From an uncultured Clostridia bacterium (GTDB lineage: Bacteria; Bacillota; Clostridia; Christensenellales; Borkfalkiaceae), in the NCBI GenBank assembly GCA_947627015.1, contig CANQUL010000002.1, forward strand, positions 1 to 64,000: a stretch of DNA of 64,000 nucleotides, in the 5' to 3' direction. Positions within the stretch are counted from its first letter, which is position 1. The number at the start of each line of letters is the position of its first letter. Made by a program: the position numbers and the translations under genes. Below, one piece after another: positions 49,284-59,175 of the stretch. The notes beneath the pieces are model-generated. The model worked only from the letters and a program-made list of their open reading frames with translations, was not told the origin of the DNA and ran no database searches.

Positions 49284-50310
49284 GGGAGCCCTCCGCCCCC
49301 GCGCCGAAACCCGACTGTTCGAGCATGGCGGTGATGTTTTCGATGAGCTTGCCGCGATAGGCGTCGACGGCTTGTACCACGGAGGAGCAGATGCTCTTCG
49401 CCTTGGAGGAGCCGTGGCTCTTGATGACGACCTTTCTGAGACCCAAAAAGACGGAACCGCCGAGCTTTCCGTAGTCGAGCATGTCACGGAGCCCGTCGAT
49501 CTGTTTGCGGGCGGCGACGTACGCGAGCTTGCTGCCGAGATTCTTCATAAACTCCTGCTTGAGGATGGTAGAGACGGCCTTGCCGCAACCCTCGATGGAC
49601 TTTAAGGCGATGTTGCCCGAGAAACCGTCCGAGACGGCGACGTCGTAATCGCCGTACATGATGTCGCGGCCCTCGATGTTCCCCACGAAGTTGATGGGCG
49701 CTTCTTTGAGCAGCTGATGGGCCTCCTGATGGAGCGGATCGCCCTTGTGCTCTTCGGCACCGTTGGTGAGAAGGCCGACGCGCGGGTCCTTGACCCCGTA
49801 CGCTGCCTTGGCATAGGCGGAGGCCATAATGCCGAACTGCTGCAGATAGACGGGCTTACATTCCGCGTTGGCGCCGCAGTCGCAGAGCAGGGTGCGTCCG
49901 CCCGAGGTGTTGGGAATGCCCGGGCAGAGGGCGGGACGGAGCACGCCCTTGATGCGGCCGATGTGCATCACGCCGCCCGTGAGAACGGCGCCCGTGGACC
50001 CCGCGGAAACAAATCCCCCCACCGATTCGTCCTCTTTGAGCAATCGGAGGCCGACGACGAGAGAGCTGTCTCTCTTGGTGCGGACCGCAGACGTGGGGAC
50101 GTCGTCATTGGTGATGACCTCGGTGCAATGACGGACTTCGACCCGCGTTGCATCATAGGTGTATTTCCGGAGCTCGGCGTCGATGAGATTTTCGTCCCCC
50201 GTAAACACGAGCATGAAATCGGACTTTTCGTTGAGCGCATCGAGCGCTCCCTTCACGATTTCGGCAGGGGCGTGATCGCCCCCCATTGCATCCACAACGA
50301 TCTTTAACAT
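49276..50310 (-). CDS. plsX: Phosphate acyltransferase PlsX
   Basis: 344 residues. It makes acyl-phosphate from acyl-ACP for phospholipid synthesis. Landmarks: MLKIVVDAMGGDHAPAEIVKGALDA, KRDSSLVVGLRLLKED, FVSAGSTGAVLTGG and DCGANAECKPVYLQQFGIMAS. GAGGAG precedes the ATG and a promoter lies at 50356-50384. It is first in the plsX-rnc-smc-ftsY operon; acpP, which usually lies between plsX and rnc, is missing here. Confidence 0.95.
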   Translation of the reverse strand: MLKIVVDAMGGDHAPAEIVKGALDALNEKSDFMLVFTGDENLIDAELRKYTYDATRVEVRHCTEVITNDDVPTSAVRTKRDSSLVVGLRLLKEDESVGGFVSAGSTGAVLTGGVMHIGRIKGVLRPALCPGIPNTSGGRTLLCDCGANAECKPVYLQQFGIMASAYAKAAYGVKDPRVGLLTNGAEEHKGDPLHQEAHQLLKEAPINFVGNIEGRDIMYGDYDVAVSDGFSGNIALKSIEGCGKAVSTILKQEFMKNLGSKLAYVAARKQIDGLRDMLDYGKLGGSVFLGLRKVVIKSHGSSKAKSICSSVVQAVDAYRGKLIENITAMLEQSGFGAGAEGSRE

Positions 50311-50355
50311 AGGTCACTCCTCATTGTCCCATGGCGCTTTCATGCGCACAAAGCA

Positions 50356-50384
50356 ATTATACCATTTTTTTCGCAAAAAAACAA
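50356..50384 (-). promoter_or_regulatory. Promoter of the plsX-rnc-smc-ftsY operon
   Basis: Minus strand TTGTTT (50379-50384), 17 bp, TATAAT (50356-50361). Confidence 0.75.
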
Positions 50385-50437
50385 TCTTTTGACGGCATCT
50401 CGCAAAAAATTTTCGCCGTCGTTTTTTATAAAAAAAC

Positions 50438-50463
50438 GAAGCGGCGGCTCTTGCCGTCGCTTC
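50438..50463 (-). terminator. Terminator of the opp operon
   Basis: GAAGCGRCGGC/GCCGCCGCTTC stem with AAGA loop, followed on the minus strand by GTTTTTTT. Confidence 0.82.
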
Positions 50464-50478
50464 AGATGAAAATGTTGT

Positions 50479-50754
50479 TCAGAATCGTCCCGTGAGGACG
50501 AGCACAAGGATGTAGACGAGCGTGAGTGCCATGAGCGTGATGAGGAGCGGAATGACCATCTTTTTCGCGACCGTGAAAAAGGTCTTGGCACGCTCCTTGA
50601 ACGTGGACCTCGGCTGCGGACCGTTCTTCCCGAAGGTCCCGCTCATGTCGGCCACGGTGGAGCCGTCGTCAATGTAGACGATCTTCTGCTTTTTCTTGGG
50701 CTTATCCTCGGACATGGTGCTGTCGGATCCGCTCTCATTCGGCTTTTTGCTCAT
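50479..50754 (-). CDS. Small single-pass membrane protein at the end of the opp operon
   Basis: 91 residues. A charged N-terminal part ([20 protein letters not shown], then KKQKIVYIDDGSTVADMSG) and one C-terminal membrane segment (MVIPLLITLMALTLVYILVLVL). Predicted as a tail-anchored, cytoplasm-facing protein. No family recognised. It overlaps the oppF stop (ATGA), so it is translated with the transporter and may be a dedicated accessory subunit. Confidence 0.7.
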   Translation of the reverse strand: MSKKPNESGSDSTMSEDKPKKKQKIVYIDDGSTVADMSGTFGKNGPQPRSTFKERAKTFFTVAKKMVIPLLITLMALTLVYILVLVLTGRF

Positions 50755-52040
50755 TCTTCCTCCTGCGGATAGAGGTGGCAGGCGACGCAGTGGCCGGGCT
50801 CGTATTCCCGATAGACGGGCGCCACATGCGAACAGATCTCCATCGCCTTGGGGCAGCGGGTGTGGAACTTGCAGCCCTTGGGCGGATTGGCGGGTGACGG
50901 GATGTCTCCCTTGAGGACGATGCGGTCCATCTTGACGTCCGGGTTGGGATTGGGGACGGCCGAGAAGAGCGCCTGCGTGTACGGGTGCATGGGGTTGGAG
51001 AAGATGCTGTGCTTGTCGCCGAATTCCACCATCGACCCGAGGTACATGACGCCGATACGGTCGGAGATGTGTTTGACGACGGACAAGTCGTGCGAGATGA
51101 ACATGTAGGTGAGTCCCCTCTGCTCCTGCAGATGGCGGAGAAGATTGATGATCTGCGCCTGAATGGAGACGTCGAGCGCGGACACGGGTTCGTCGCAGAC
51201 GACGAGCTGCGGGTTCACCGACAGCGCGCGGGCGATACAGATCCTCTGGCGCTGGCCACCCGAAAATTCATGCGGGTAGCGTTCGAAGTAGTAATCCCGG
51301 AGCCCGCACTGGTCCATGACCTTGAGCACATAGTCCTTCACTTCGCCCGCGGGCACGATCTTGTGCACGTTGACGGGTTCGGAGAGGATGCCGCCCACCG
51401 TACTGCGGGGAGGCAGCGAGGAGTACGGATCCTGGAAGATGATCTGCATCTGTGTACGGAGCGGCCGCATCTGCGAGGGACGGTATTTTGCGATGTCGTT
51501 CCCGCGGAAGAAGACCTGCCCGCCCGTGGGCTGATAGAGCTTTAAGATGGCGCGGCCCATCGTGGTCTTGCCGCAGCCCGATTCGCCGACGATGCCGAGC
51601 GTTTCGCCCGCCTTCAGTTTGAAGGAGACGTCGTCCACGGCGCGCAGCCACAGCGTGACCTTTCCCCCGAGCGTGCGCTTTAAGGGGAAGTACATCTTGA
51701 GGTGACGGACTTCGAGCAGGCTCTCGCCGTCGGGGGGAAGTTTGGCGTCCTCCGCCGCACGGTCCTCGCGCAACTTTTTCTCGCGCTCGGCCTCCACTTC
51801 GTCGTTGAAGCCATCGAAGTTGCCCGCTTTGACGCACTCCGTGTTCTTTTGCTCGATCTCCGCGCGCTCTTCCGCCGTCATGGCGGGCTTGCGGGAGCCC
51901 GGCTTCTTGATTTTTGACTGCGTTGTTTCGGGCATGGGTGCCTTGTTTTCCGTCATTTCCGCTTCAGTCAGCGGTTCCTCCGCTTCGGGAGCGGGATCCG
52001 TTTCGGAAAGATCGGAGGGATTGTTCCAGTCCTCGTTCAT
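50751..52040 (-). CDS. oppF: Oligopeptide ABC transporter ATPase OppF with long N-terminal extension
   Basis: 429 residues. The ATPase has Walker [13 protein letters not shown]-loop [10 protein letters not shown], signature FSGGQRQR, Walker [12 protein letters not shown] and H-loop FISHDLSVV. The C-terminal oligo_HPY/Cys cluster ([14 protein letters not shown] ... HCVACHL) is the OppD/DppD-type 4Fe-4S region. Unusual is a 110-residue, acidic, low-complexity N-terminal extension ([20 protein letters not shown], later [20 protein letters not shown]), absent from standard OppF of about 310-330 residues. It overlaps oppD and the small membrane protein gene by 4 nt each. Confidence 0.92.
   Translation of the reverse strand: MNEDWNNPSDLSETDPAPEAEEPLTEAEMTENKAPMPETTQSKIKKPGSRKPAMTAEERAEIEQKNTECVKAGNFDGFNDEVEAEREKKLREDRAAEDAKLPPDGESLLEVRHLKMYFPLKRTLGGKVTLWLRAVDDVSFKLKAGETLGIVGESGCGKTTMGRAILKLYQPTGGQVFFRGNDIAKYRPSQMRPLRTQMQIIFQDPYSSLPPRSTVGGILSEPVNVHKIVPAGEVKDYVLKVMDQCGLRDYYFERYPHEFSGGQRQRICIARALSVNPQLVVCDEPVSALDVSIQAQIINLLRHLQEQRGLTYMFISHDLSVVKHISDRIGVMYLGSMVEFGDKHSIFSNPMHPYTQALFSAVPNPNPDVKMDRIVLKGDIPSPANPPKGCKFHTRCPKAMEICSHVAPVYREYEPGHCVACHLYPQEEE
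51929..51942 (+). repeat. Scattered polar motif, CGGGCATGGGTGCC
   Basis: Same variant as the ftsY copy, antisense in the oppF extension. Confidence 0.6.
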
Positions 52041-54049
52041 GATTCCTCCTCCTTGGCGTCATAGAGATGGCATGCGACCCAATGGGTGGGGCTGACCTGC
52101 ACCATGGGCGGATAATCGCCGAAGCAGGCCTTGACGCAGCCCGAGCAGCGCTCACGGAAGTAGCAATAATCGGGCATGTCGATGGGATTGGGCACGTTGC
52201 CGGGGATGTTGAAGAGCTTTTCGTCCGACGAGTCCATGGTGGGTTTGGACCGCTGGAGGCCGATGGTGTACGGGTGCATGGGATGGTGGAAGATCTCCGA
52301 GGCCGTCCCCTTTTCGATGATGCGGCCGGCGTACATGACGACCACATAGTCGGCCATTTCGGCGATGATGCCGAGGTCGTGCGTGATGAGCAGGATGGAG
52401 CCGTTGATGCGATCCTTGAGGTCGCGCAGAAGGTCGAGGATCTGCGCCTGAATGGTGACGTCGAGCGCCGTCGTGGGCTCGTCCGCAATGATGAGACGGG
52501 GGTCGCCGGCGAGGGCCATGGAGATCATGACGCGCTGGCGCATACCGCCCGAGAGCTCATGCGGATAGGACTTGTACACCCGTTCCGGCATGGCGATGCC
52601 GACGAGGTCGAGCATCCGGATGGAGCGCTTTTGGGCGTCCTCCTTGGAGGAACCGGGGAAGTGCAGGAGCGTCACTTCGTCGAGCTGGTTGCCGATGGTG
52701 AACACGGGGTTAAGGCTCGTCATGGGCTCCTGGAAGATCATGGCGATCTGGCGCCCGCGGAGACGGTACATCTCCTTGAGGGGCATCTGTGCGATGTCGA
52801 AGGTCTTTTCCTCCATCTCGAACTGGAGCGTGCCGTACTTGTCACGCTTCTGTCTGCGTGCGAGCACGGGCTGTCCCTTCTTGTCCGTCTTTACCACGCG
52901 CTCATGGACATAGCAGAACGTGATGTACCGCCTGTAGATGTAGGCACGGAATGCGAGCACGGCCACGAGGAGCACCGAGAACAGGATGGAGAGAACGAGC
53001 AAAGCGATCACCGCGGCGCCCGCTTCGAAGGGCGGATCGATGTCGACCTTGGGGACCCCGTTGAGCATCGCGATCGCGACAAAGAGCAACACGATGCCGG
53101 GGAGAAGCGTGAGCAGGTTGTAGTAGAAGATCCGGTCCTTTCCGCTGGCGAACTTTTCGGGCGGGTTCAGGAAGGTCCCGACGGCCAATCCTCCCGCGAT
53201 CAGGATGCCCGCGCATCCGAAGAGGATGAGCGTGGAGGTCTGCGCGGAGAAGGCGGACAGGATCTCGGCGATCTCTTTGGTGGTGGCCGCTTCGAGGCTG
53301 TCGGAGATGAGCTGATAGAAGCTGACCGCGCCGGCGCCCGTCAGAACGGCGGGGAGCGCGGCGAAGACGAAGATCAGGACGGAAAGAAGCCCCACGAGAA
53401 TGGCGGGCAGATAGCTCGACAGCGTGAAGAGCTTCCTCACGGTGAGCCCCTTCGTCTCGTCCGCAACATAGCGGTATGCCTTGGCGGGTTCGCCCGTTTC
53501 GTCGAGGACGGGCTCCCCCGTTTCGCCGACGACGTCCTCGAGGATGGGTTCGCCGTGGGCGTCGACCTCTGCGACGTGGACCTTGCCGTTCGTGTAGACG
53601 GGCTCATAGACGGGTTCGCCGTTTTCGTCGTCCTCCCAGATGGGAATGGGCTTGCCCTTTGCGTCGTGCTTGTAGTCGTAAGACTTGAACCGGATATTGC
53701 CCGAGACGATCTGGCCGTAAGGGCCCTGCAAGAGCTGCATGATGGACATGCTGGTCACGGATTTGCCGCATCCGCTCTCGCCGACGACGCCGACCGTGGT
53801 GCCCTGCGGGATCTCGAAGGACACGCCGTTGACGGCCTTGACGACGCCTTGGTCCGTGAAGAAGTAGGAATGGAGATCCTCCACCTCGAGGATGTTGGCG
53901 GGGTCCTTCATTTCGGCCGTGAATTCCGACTCGGGAGCCTTGCGCTTCTTTTTCTTTTCGAGAGCCTTGGTGACTTTGTTGTTTTCTTTTACGATCTCGC
54001 GGACTTCTTTCCCTGTGAGGTAATGCCGTGATTTCTTTTCTTCAGCCAT
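52037..54049 (-). CDS. oppD: OppD-type ATPase with a four-helix membrane insertion in the nucleotide-binding domain
   Basis: 670 residues against the usual 320-360. Walker A GESGCGKS at 90-97; Q-loop [18 protein letters not shown] (Gln near 440); signature LSGGMRQR at 499; Walker B LIIADEPT at 519; H-loop THDLG at 557; C-terminal Cys cluster [14 protein letters not shown]. Between Walker A and the Q-loop, normally about 50 residues, lie 343. The insert (about 122-425) has a Gly-Glu-Pro repeat section ([37 protein letters not shown]) then four membrane segments (213-238, 271-292, 308-328, 343-370) and a basic return (YIYRRY), after which [14 protein letters not shown] resumes the ATPase. An even number of helices puts both ATPase halves in the cytoplasm. 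All catalytic motifs are intact. No frameshift is needed. Confidence 0.92.
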   Translation of the reverse strand: MAEEKKSRHYLTGKEVREIVKENNKVTKALEKKKKRKAPESEFTAEMKDPANILEVEDLHSYFFTDQGVVKAVNGVSFEIPQGTTVGVVGESGCGKSVTSMSIMQLLQGPYGQIVSGNIRFKSYDYKHDAKGKPIPIWEDDENGEPVYEPVYTNGKVHVAEVDAHGEPILEDVVGETGEPVLDETGEPAKAYRYVADETKGLTVRKLFTLSSYLPAILVGLLSVLIFVFAALPAVLTGAGAVSFYQLISDSLEAATTKEIAEILSAFSAQTSTLILFGCAGILIAGGLAVGTFLNPPEKFASGKDRIFYYNLLTLLPGIVLLFVAIAMLNGVPKVDIDPPFEAGAAVIALLVLSILFSVLLVAVLAFRAYIYRRYITFCYVHERVVKTDKKGQPVLARRQKRDKYGTLQFEMEEKTFDIAQMPLKEMYRLRGRQIAMIFQEPMTSLNPVFTIGNQLDEVTLLHFPGSSKEDAQKRSIRMLDLVGIAMPERVYKSYPHELSGGMRQRVMISMALAGDPRLIIADEPTTALDVTIQAQILDLLRDLKDRINGSILLITHDLGIIAEMADYVVVMYAGRIIEKGTASEIFHHPMHPYTIGLQRSKPTMDSSDEKLFNIPGNVPNPIDMPDYCYFRERCSGCVKACFGDYPPMVQVSPTHWVACHLYDAKEEES

Positions 54050-54055
54050 GCGCGT

Positions 54056-55138
54056 TTACCTCCTTGCCTTGGGATCGAGCGCGTCGCGGAGACCGTCGCC
54101 GATAAAGTTGAAGCCGAGCACGGCGATGACGATACAGATCCCGGGCGGGCCCCATACGTTGAAGTAGGATTCGAGGACATGGGTGTCCTCCGTGACGACG
54201 TTGATCATCGTGCCCCATGCGGCATAGGGAGCCTTGACGCCGAGGTTGAGGTAGGACAGCGTCGCCTCCTGCAGGATGATGCTGCCGAGCGAGAGCGTCA
54301 TGGAGACGATGAGCTGCGGCATGACGTTGGGAATGAGGTGCTTGAAGATCTTGCGTGTCGTGGAGAAGCCCATGGCCTCCGCCGCGACCATGTATTCCTG
54401 TTCGCGGAGGAACAGGATCTGTCCGCGGACGAGTCGGGCGATGCCCGGCCACGAGATAATGGACAAGAAGAGCATCAGAAGATAGATACGGTACTGGGAA
54501 TTGATCCCCCACGAGTCGAACAGCGTACCGATGATCAGCATGATGGGAAGGCCGGGAAGGCACATCAGGATATCGCATAGTCGCATGATGAGGTTGTCGA
54601 CCCAGCCGCCGAAATAGCCCGCGATCCCGCCGAAAATGATGCCGAGGATCGTGATGGCAAAGACGGACAGAAAGCTGATGGTGAGCGAGATCCTTCCGCC
54701 GTACATGAGACGGGTAAAGACGTCCATGCCCGTCTTATCGGTGCCGAGGATGTGCGTCCCGTCCATGGGAGCGAGCGAGTTGATCTTGCGCTCGGATTCG
54801 TTGACCTGCCAGAAGCTGTACTCCCCGCCGGCCGGACTGACTTCATAGACGGCGTATTCGATCTTGCCCCCGTCATCCTCCTGCGTCTCGCCCCACGGAT
54901 GGTAAAAGACGGGGCCGAGCCACGAGAAGAGGATGAGCACGACGATCATCACAAGACCGATGACGGACAGCTTGGAGCGGAAAAATCTGCGCGCGACCAT
55001 GCGGGCGGGCGAGAGCAGGCGAACGTTCTTGTCGAGCGCGTTGTCCTCGCTTCTCGCCTCGGCGACGGCCTCGCTGTCGAGAGGTGTGCCGTCTTCGGGG
55101 ATGGGTTCCATGAGGTTGTTCTTGTTTTCTTCGTCCAT
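54056..55138 (-). CDS. oppC: Oligopeptide ABC transporter permease OppC
   Basis: 360 residues. An acidic N-terminal extension of about 38 residues precedes RMVARRFFRSKLSVIGLVMI (first helix). The external loop 75-125 is large. The permease EAA loop is MVAAEAMGFSTTRKIFKHLIPNVM (E-A-A-x3-G), and the end IGDGLRDALDPKARR is typical OppC. GAGGAGGGG lies before the ATG at 55138, excluding the longer frame. It pairs with OppB to form the membrane channel. Confidence 0.93.
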   Translation of the reverse strand: MDEENKNNLMEPIPEDGTPLDSEAVAEARSEDNALDKNVRLLSPARMVARRFFRSKLSVIGLVMIVVLILFSWLGPVFYHPWGETQEDDGGKIEYAVYEVSPAGGEYSFWQVNESERKINSLAPMDGTHILGTDKTGMDVFTRLMYGGRISLTISFLSVFAITILGIIFGGIAGYFGGWVDNLIMRLCDILMCLPGLPIMLIIGTLFDSWGINSQYRIYLLMLFLSIISWPGIARLVRGQILFLREQEYMVAAEAMGFSTTRKIFKHLIPNVMPQLIVSMTLSLGSIILQEATLSYLNLGVKAPYAAWGTMINVVTEDTHVLESYFNVWGPPGICIVIAVLGFNFIGDGLRDALDPKARR

Positions 55139-55151
55139 GAAACGCCCCTCC

Positions 55152-56147
55152 TCAGTAAAGTTTGACACGCGGGTCGACGACGGCGTACATGAGGTCGGAC
55201 AAGAGCACGCCGATGACGGACAGCATGGCAAGGAACATGTTGTAGCCCATGATGAAGGGGATGTCCCCCGCCGTCATGGCTTGCAGGGCCTTGTTGCCGA
55301 TGCCCTCGAGGCCGAACACCTGCTCGGTGATCATGGCGCCCGAGAAGAGGGATGGCAGTACGCCCGCAAGCATGGTCACGATGGGGATCATCGTGTTGCG
55401 GAAGGCATGCTTGTAGATGACCTTGTTCTCGGAGAGACCCTTGGCGCGCGCCGTACGGATGTAGTCCGAATTGAGCACCTCGAGCATGTTGGTGCGCATG
55501 TAGCGCATGGTACCGCCGATGCCGAGGAGCACGATGACCGCGATAGGCAAAATCATGTGGTAGAGCCGCTCGAAGATCAGCGCAATGCCCACCGTACTGC
55601 TGCCCGGGTCCACGTTCCCGCTGTCGGGGAACCACTTGAGCTGCAAGCCGAAGAGGTTTTGCAGAACGCGTCCGAAGAAGAAGGACGGGAGCGAAATGCC
55701 GATAATGACGAGCACCGTGACGACATAATCGCGGACGGAATACTGGTGCGTGGCTGCCGTCACGCCGAGCGGGATCGCGATGAGGTATTCGAAGATCATG
55801 GCGATGAAGGCGATGGTAAAGGATGTGCCCATGTTGTCGGCAATGACCTGAAGGACGGGTCCGCCGAACTGCCAGCTGTCGCCGAGGTCAAAGCGGCAAA
55901 GGGCAAGAAGCCACTTCCCGTAGCCGCCCAAAATTCCGCCGAAGCTGTTGTCGCCCAAGCCGTAGCGCGCATTCATCGCGTCGATGAGCTCCTGGATCTT
56001 GTCCGTGTCCGACGTCTGCGTAATGGCGGTGATCCGCTGCGTGACGAAGTCATACGGCATCAGGCGCACCAAAAAGTAGATGAGGATGGAAACGCCCAAG
56101 AGGATGAGGACGGCATACGCGAGTCGTTTGATGATGTATTTCAGCAT
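55152..56147 (-). CDS. oppB: Oligopeptide ABC transporter permease OppB
   Basis: 331 residues. MLKYIIKRLAYAVLILLGVSILIYFLVRLMP is the first helix; the EAA-type motif is DYIRTARAKGLSENKVIYKHAFRN; SAMITEQVFGLEGIGNKALQA and the terminal VDPRVKLY are typical of OppB. GGAG stands before the ATG. It follows oppA by 73 bp containing a stable hairpin without a U-tract. Confidence 0.94.
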   Translation of the reverse strand: MLKYIIKRLAYAVLILLGVSILIYFLVRLMPYDFVTQRITAITQTSDTDKIQELIDAMNARYGLGDNSFGGILGGYGKWLLALCRFDLGDSWQFGGPVLQVIADNMGTSFTIAFIAMIFEYLIAIPLGVTAATHQYSVRDYVVTVLVIIGISLPSFFFGRVLQNLFGLQLKWFPDSGNVDPGSSTVGIALIFERLYHMILPIAVIVLLGIGGTMRYMRTNMLEVLNSDYIRTARAKGLSENKVIYKHAFRNTMIPIVTMLAGVLPSLFSGAMITEQVFGLEGIGNKALQAMTAGDIPFIMGYNMFLAMLSVIGVLLSDLMYAVVDPRVKLY

Positions 56148-56190
56148 AGGATCGCTCCGTTTGTGTTAGTTTGCTTGAAAAGTACCCGTA

Positions 56191-56212
56191 AGCCTTCCCC
56201 TTGCGGGGAAGG
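56191..56212 (-). other. Intercistronic hairpin between oppA and oppB
   Basis: GCCTTCCCC/GGGGAAGGC with a GCAA tetraloop (minus strand), no T-run. Such elements commonly stabilise the upstream message so the binding protein is made in excess of the permeases. Confidence 0.55.
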
Positions 56213-56220
56213 CGGGTTTA

Positions 56221-59175
56221 TTACTTGGTTTTGAGTTTGACTTCCCAGATCTTCGCAAGAGGCGAGGAGAAGGAGTTGCCGTCGACGTGGCCGCGGTTAT
56301 CGGGCTCGGAGGAGAGATTGAGCGTCGAGACGTCGATGGTGTTGGCGTTGAAGGCGTACATCGTCTTTCTCTGATAGACGGGGAGCTCCACGGCGAGGGC
56401 GAGAGACTGCTCCATGGCCTTCTTGTAGAGGCTGATACGGCCTTCGACGCCGCCCTCATCCTCCTGATTCTCGATCTCGCGGGCGTCGTCGATCAGTTCG
56501 GAGAGCGTGTTGAGGATCGTCGTCTCTTCCGCATAGGTCGACGGACTGCTCTTGATGGACGGATAGCCCCATGCCTTGACGGAAGAAGCGGTCGAATTCT
56601 TGTGGTAGACCTGATACATGTCGGGGTCGATGGTCGAGCCCCAGGCGGCTGCCCAGACGGCGAGCGAACCGGTGGCGAGCTTGGTGAGCGCATAGGTGTC
56701 GGGAACGACTTCGACGTGCCAGCCCAACCCGTTCAGAAGGTCGGCGGCGTGTTTGAACACCAGATAGCACGGGTGGTCGGTCAGGTTGGAACCCGCGATG
56801 GTAAACTTGAGCGTCATGTTCTGATCGGTCAGGTTACCCGCACCTTCGGCCGCATCCATATAGGTCTTGATGAGCTTCTTGGCGCTTTCATCGCCCGAGA
56901 ACATGGCATAATCGCATTCGTTGTCCGCTTCCATGTAGTTCGTGGGGTCGGCGGGGTTGAACTTGTTCCCGGCCGTCCTCGGATAGGCCCAGCTCATGAC
57001 GGACATGGGCCACGAGATGTTGACGGCCATACCGTCACGGTAGTACTGGAGCGCAAGCGTGGTATCCATGGCTGCCATGATGGCCTTGCGGAGGTTGATA
57101 TCCTGCACATAGGTCGCATTGACGCCGATGTAGCCGTAGCCGAGCTGCCAGAAGTCGACTTCCATGAAGCCCTTCTTGGAGAGGCTGCTCTCGATCTTTT
57201 TGAGGTTTTCGTCCGTCATCTGCGGCTCGACGAAGTCGACCTGCTTGTTCTCGAGACGGCCGAGCGCGTTGGTCGAGGAGATGACCTGATAGCGCATCTT
57301 CTTGATGTAAGGTGCGTGGAGCGATTCGTCCTTGTCCTTTACATCCGCGAAGAAGTACTCGTTGGAGGTGTAGTAGACGACGTTATCGGTGAAGAACTCG
57401 CTGTCGCGGGGATAGAGCTCGTTCTCGCGGTTGGAAGCGGCATACGGGCCGGCGCCGAGCGGCACCTTGTTCTTGTTGACGCCGTTGTAGCGGATGGTCT
57501 CGTCGCCGAACTTGTAGTCCTTGGCGACGCCCTGCAGGACGTTGGTGTGGAAGTCGAAGGAGGCATATTCCACGCCGAAATCATTATTGGCGATATCGAC
57601 CGGGTGATCCGCATCGGAGTAATAGTGCCAAGGGGCGACGGTGAAGCCGAAGTTCCACTTTGCCTTGGGGTCCACGCCGTTGATGGTGATCTCGAGGACG
57701 TCGTAGGTGTCGCCGTCGGGGACGCCGTACGCATCGCGGCCCTCTGCGGTCGCAATCTCATAGGTGTTTTCCCCGATCGTGAACGCCTTGCCGGCCATGT
57801 CCTTGGTGTGGGCAAGCGAACGGATGCCCGTCACGTTGGGAACGACGAGTCCTTCCTTTCCGTCGAGTGCGTTGTGCAGGATGACGTCTCTCGCCTGTCC
57901 GACATAGTTGTTGTACACGGTGGAACCGGTGTTGGAGTAGTAGAGGACGTTGAGGAACTTGTTCTCGATCTGTGCCCCATAGACGTAGTCGATGGCGCTC
58001 TCTCTGTCCGTTACCTTGGGGAACGAAGTCTTGAAGTTGGTCGTCTGCGCGCGGTCCGACGATTTAACGATGTGGTTGCGGTTCTCGTTCCCTTGGGCAT
58101 CGATCTCATAGGCAAGGGTGATATACCCCTCGAGATACATGAAGCAGACGAGCTCGTTTCTGAAGTCGACCAAGTCGGTCGCGCTGTTGGTCTCGACGAC
58201 CTGTCCGTGCGTCAAGGAGTTGGGGTTGTTGTCGACGACGTTGCAGTAGGGCGCGTTGGCAAAGGCGTCCTTGGCGCCCGAGAAGTCGGTCTCGAGTTCG
58301 AGGCGGTAGAGGCCCTTTTTGGCGTCCTCGGTCGCGCCGTCGGGATCGCCGACGATGGCGTTGTAGTCGGCGAGTAGCTGCTTGCGGCCGAGTTCGAGTT
58401 TTTTGGCGTTATCGTTGACCTTGTTGCCTTCCGCGTCGGTGGGAACACCGCCCGCCCAGATGGCGTCGTAGTAGTCCTCGGAAATGCTCATATTGTTGAG
58501 GATATAATCGCGCATATCGTCGATGGGCACCTCATAGTTGGTCGTGGTGCTCGGAGCATCGGGATTCAGCTTGCGATAGGCCTGAATGTACGCCGCCTCG
58601 AGCTCGGCACGGCGCATACGGGCAGACACGGCAGCCGATTCGGAGATACTGTCCTCCGTCTCCGTGCCGCTCGAACTTCCGATCGTCTGCGTACGGTAGT
58701 TCTGGAGGCCGACGATGTCCGTCGAGTACATGGTCGAAGAACCGGTGTACGTCGGGTCGAGGTAGACATAGAGGTTGAACATGACGTCGTTGATGGTGAG
58801 CGGAACGCCGTCCGAGAACTGGATGCCCTTTTTGATGACAAAGTAGTAGCGGGTACCCGGTTTGCTCTGCGTTCCCTCGGAGATGGTCACGGACTCCTGC
58901 TTGAAGTCCTTGACGACCACGGCCTCGTCATCGCCGTAAGCGATGTCCGTTCCGTCCTCTTTGGTCGAGAACATGGAGATCTGCGTTTGCCCGACGACGT
59001 CCATATCGGTGCCTGCCGTCGAATAGAAAGGATTGTAGAGGCCGTTGAGTTCCTGCGTCATGATGACGAGTGCATCCTTCGTGCCCGTGCATCCTGCAAG
59101 GGCGGAGAAGGCGCCGACGCCGATGACCGATGCAAGAGCTACGGATGCAATGCGCAATGCCTTTTTGCTTTTCAT
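56221..59175 (-). CDS. oppA: Oversized oligopeptide-binding lipoprotein (SBP_bac_5)
   Basis: 984 residues, against 540-600 usual for OppA. N-terminal signal MKSKKALRIASVALASVIGV with lipobox LAGC near residue 29 anchors it outside the cell. SBP_bac_5 features include VIKKGIQFSDGVPLTINDVMFNLYVYLDP, YPRDSEFFTDNVVYY, ENKQVDFVEPQMTDENL, INLRKAIMAAMDTTL and a C-terminal LDNTLSELIDDAREIENQEDEGG-like region. About 400 extra residues lie in the first half (roughly 120-480), with Asn/Tyr-rich segments. Ligand is unknown. The ATG overlaps the upstream lipoprotein stop by 4 nt with GGAGG before it. Confidence 0.9.
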   Translation of the reverse strand: MKSKKALRIASVALASVIGVGAFSALAGCTGTKDALVIMTQELNGLYNPFYSTAGTDMDVVGQTQISMFSTKEDGTDIAYGDDEAVVVKDFKQESVTISEGTQSKPGTRYYFVIKKGIQFSDGVPLTINDVMFNLYVYLDPTYTGSSTMYSTDIVGLQNYRTQTIGSSSGTETEDSISESAAVSARMRRAELEAAYIQAYRKLNPDAPSTTTNYEVPIDDMRDYILNNMSISEDYYDAIWAGGVPTDAEGNKVNDNAKKLELGRKQLLADYNAIVGDPDGATEDAKKGLYRLELETDFSGAKDAFANAPYCNVVDNNPNSLTHGQVVETNSATDLVDFRNELVCFMYLEGYITLAYEIDAQGNENRNHIVKSSDRAQTTNFKTSFPKVTDRESAIDYVYGAQIENKFLNVLYYSNTGSTVYNNYVGQARDVILHNALDGKEGLVVPNVTGIRSLAHTKDMAGKAFTIGENTYEIATAEGRDAYGVPDGDTYDVLEITINGVDPKAKWNFGFTVAPWHYYSDADHPVDIANNDFGVEYASFDFHTNVLQGVAKDYKFGDETIRYNGVNKNKVPLGAGPYAASNRENELYPRDSEFFTDNVVYYTSNEYFFADVKDKDESLHAPYIKKMRYQVISSTNALGRLENKQVDFVEPQMTDENLKKIESSLSKKGFMEVDFWQLGYGYIGVNATYVQDINLRKAIMAAMDTTLALQYYRDGMAVNISWPMSVMSWAYPRTAGNKFNPADPTNYMEADNECDYAMFSGDESAKKLIKTYMDAAEGAGNLTDQNMTLKFTIAGSNLTDHPCYLVFKHAADLLNGLGWHVEVVPDTYALTKLATGSLAVWAAAWGSTIDPDMYQVYHKNSTASSVKAWGYPSIKSSPSTYAEETTILNTLSELIDDAREIENQEDEGGVEGRISLYKKAMEQSLALAVELPVYQRKTMYAFNANTIDVSTLNLSSEPDNRGHVDGNSFSSPLAKIWEVKLKTK

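Noticed and set aside
52067-54031. 654-codon plus-strand frame antisense to oppD
   Set aside because: Same explanation; no ribosome binding site and no recognisable domain.
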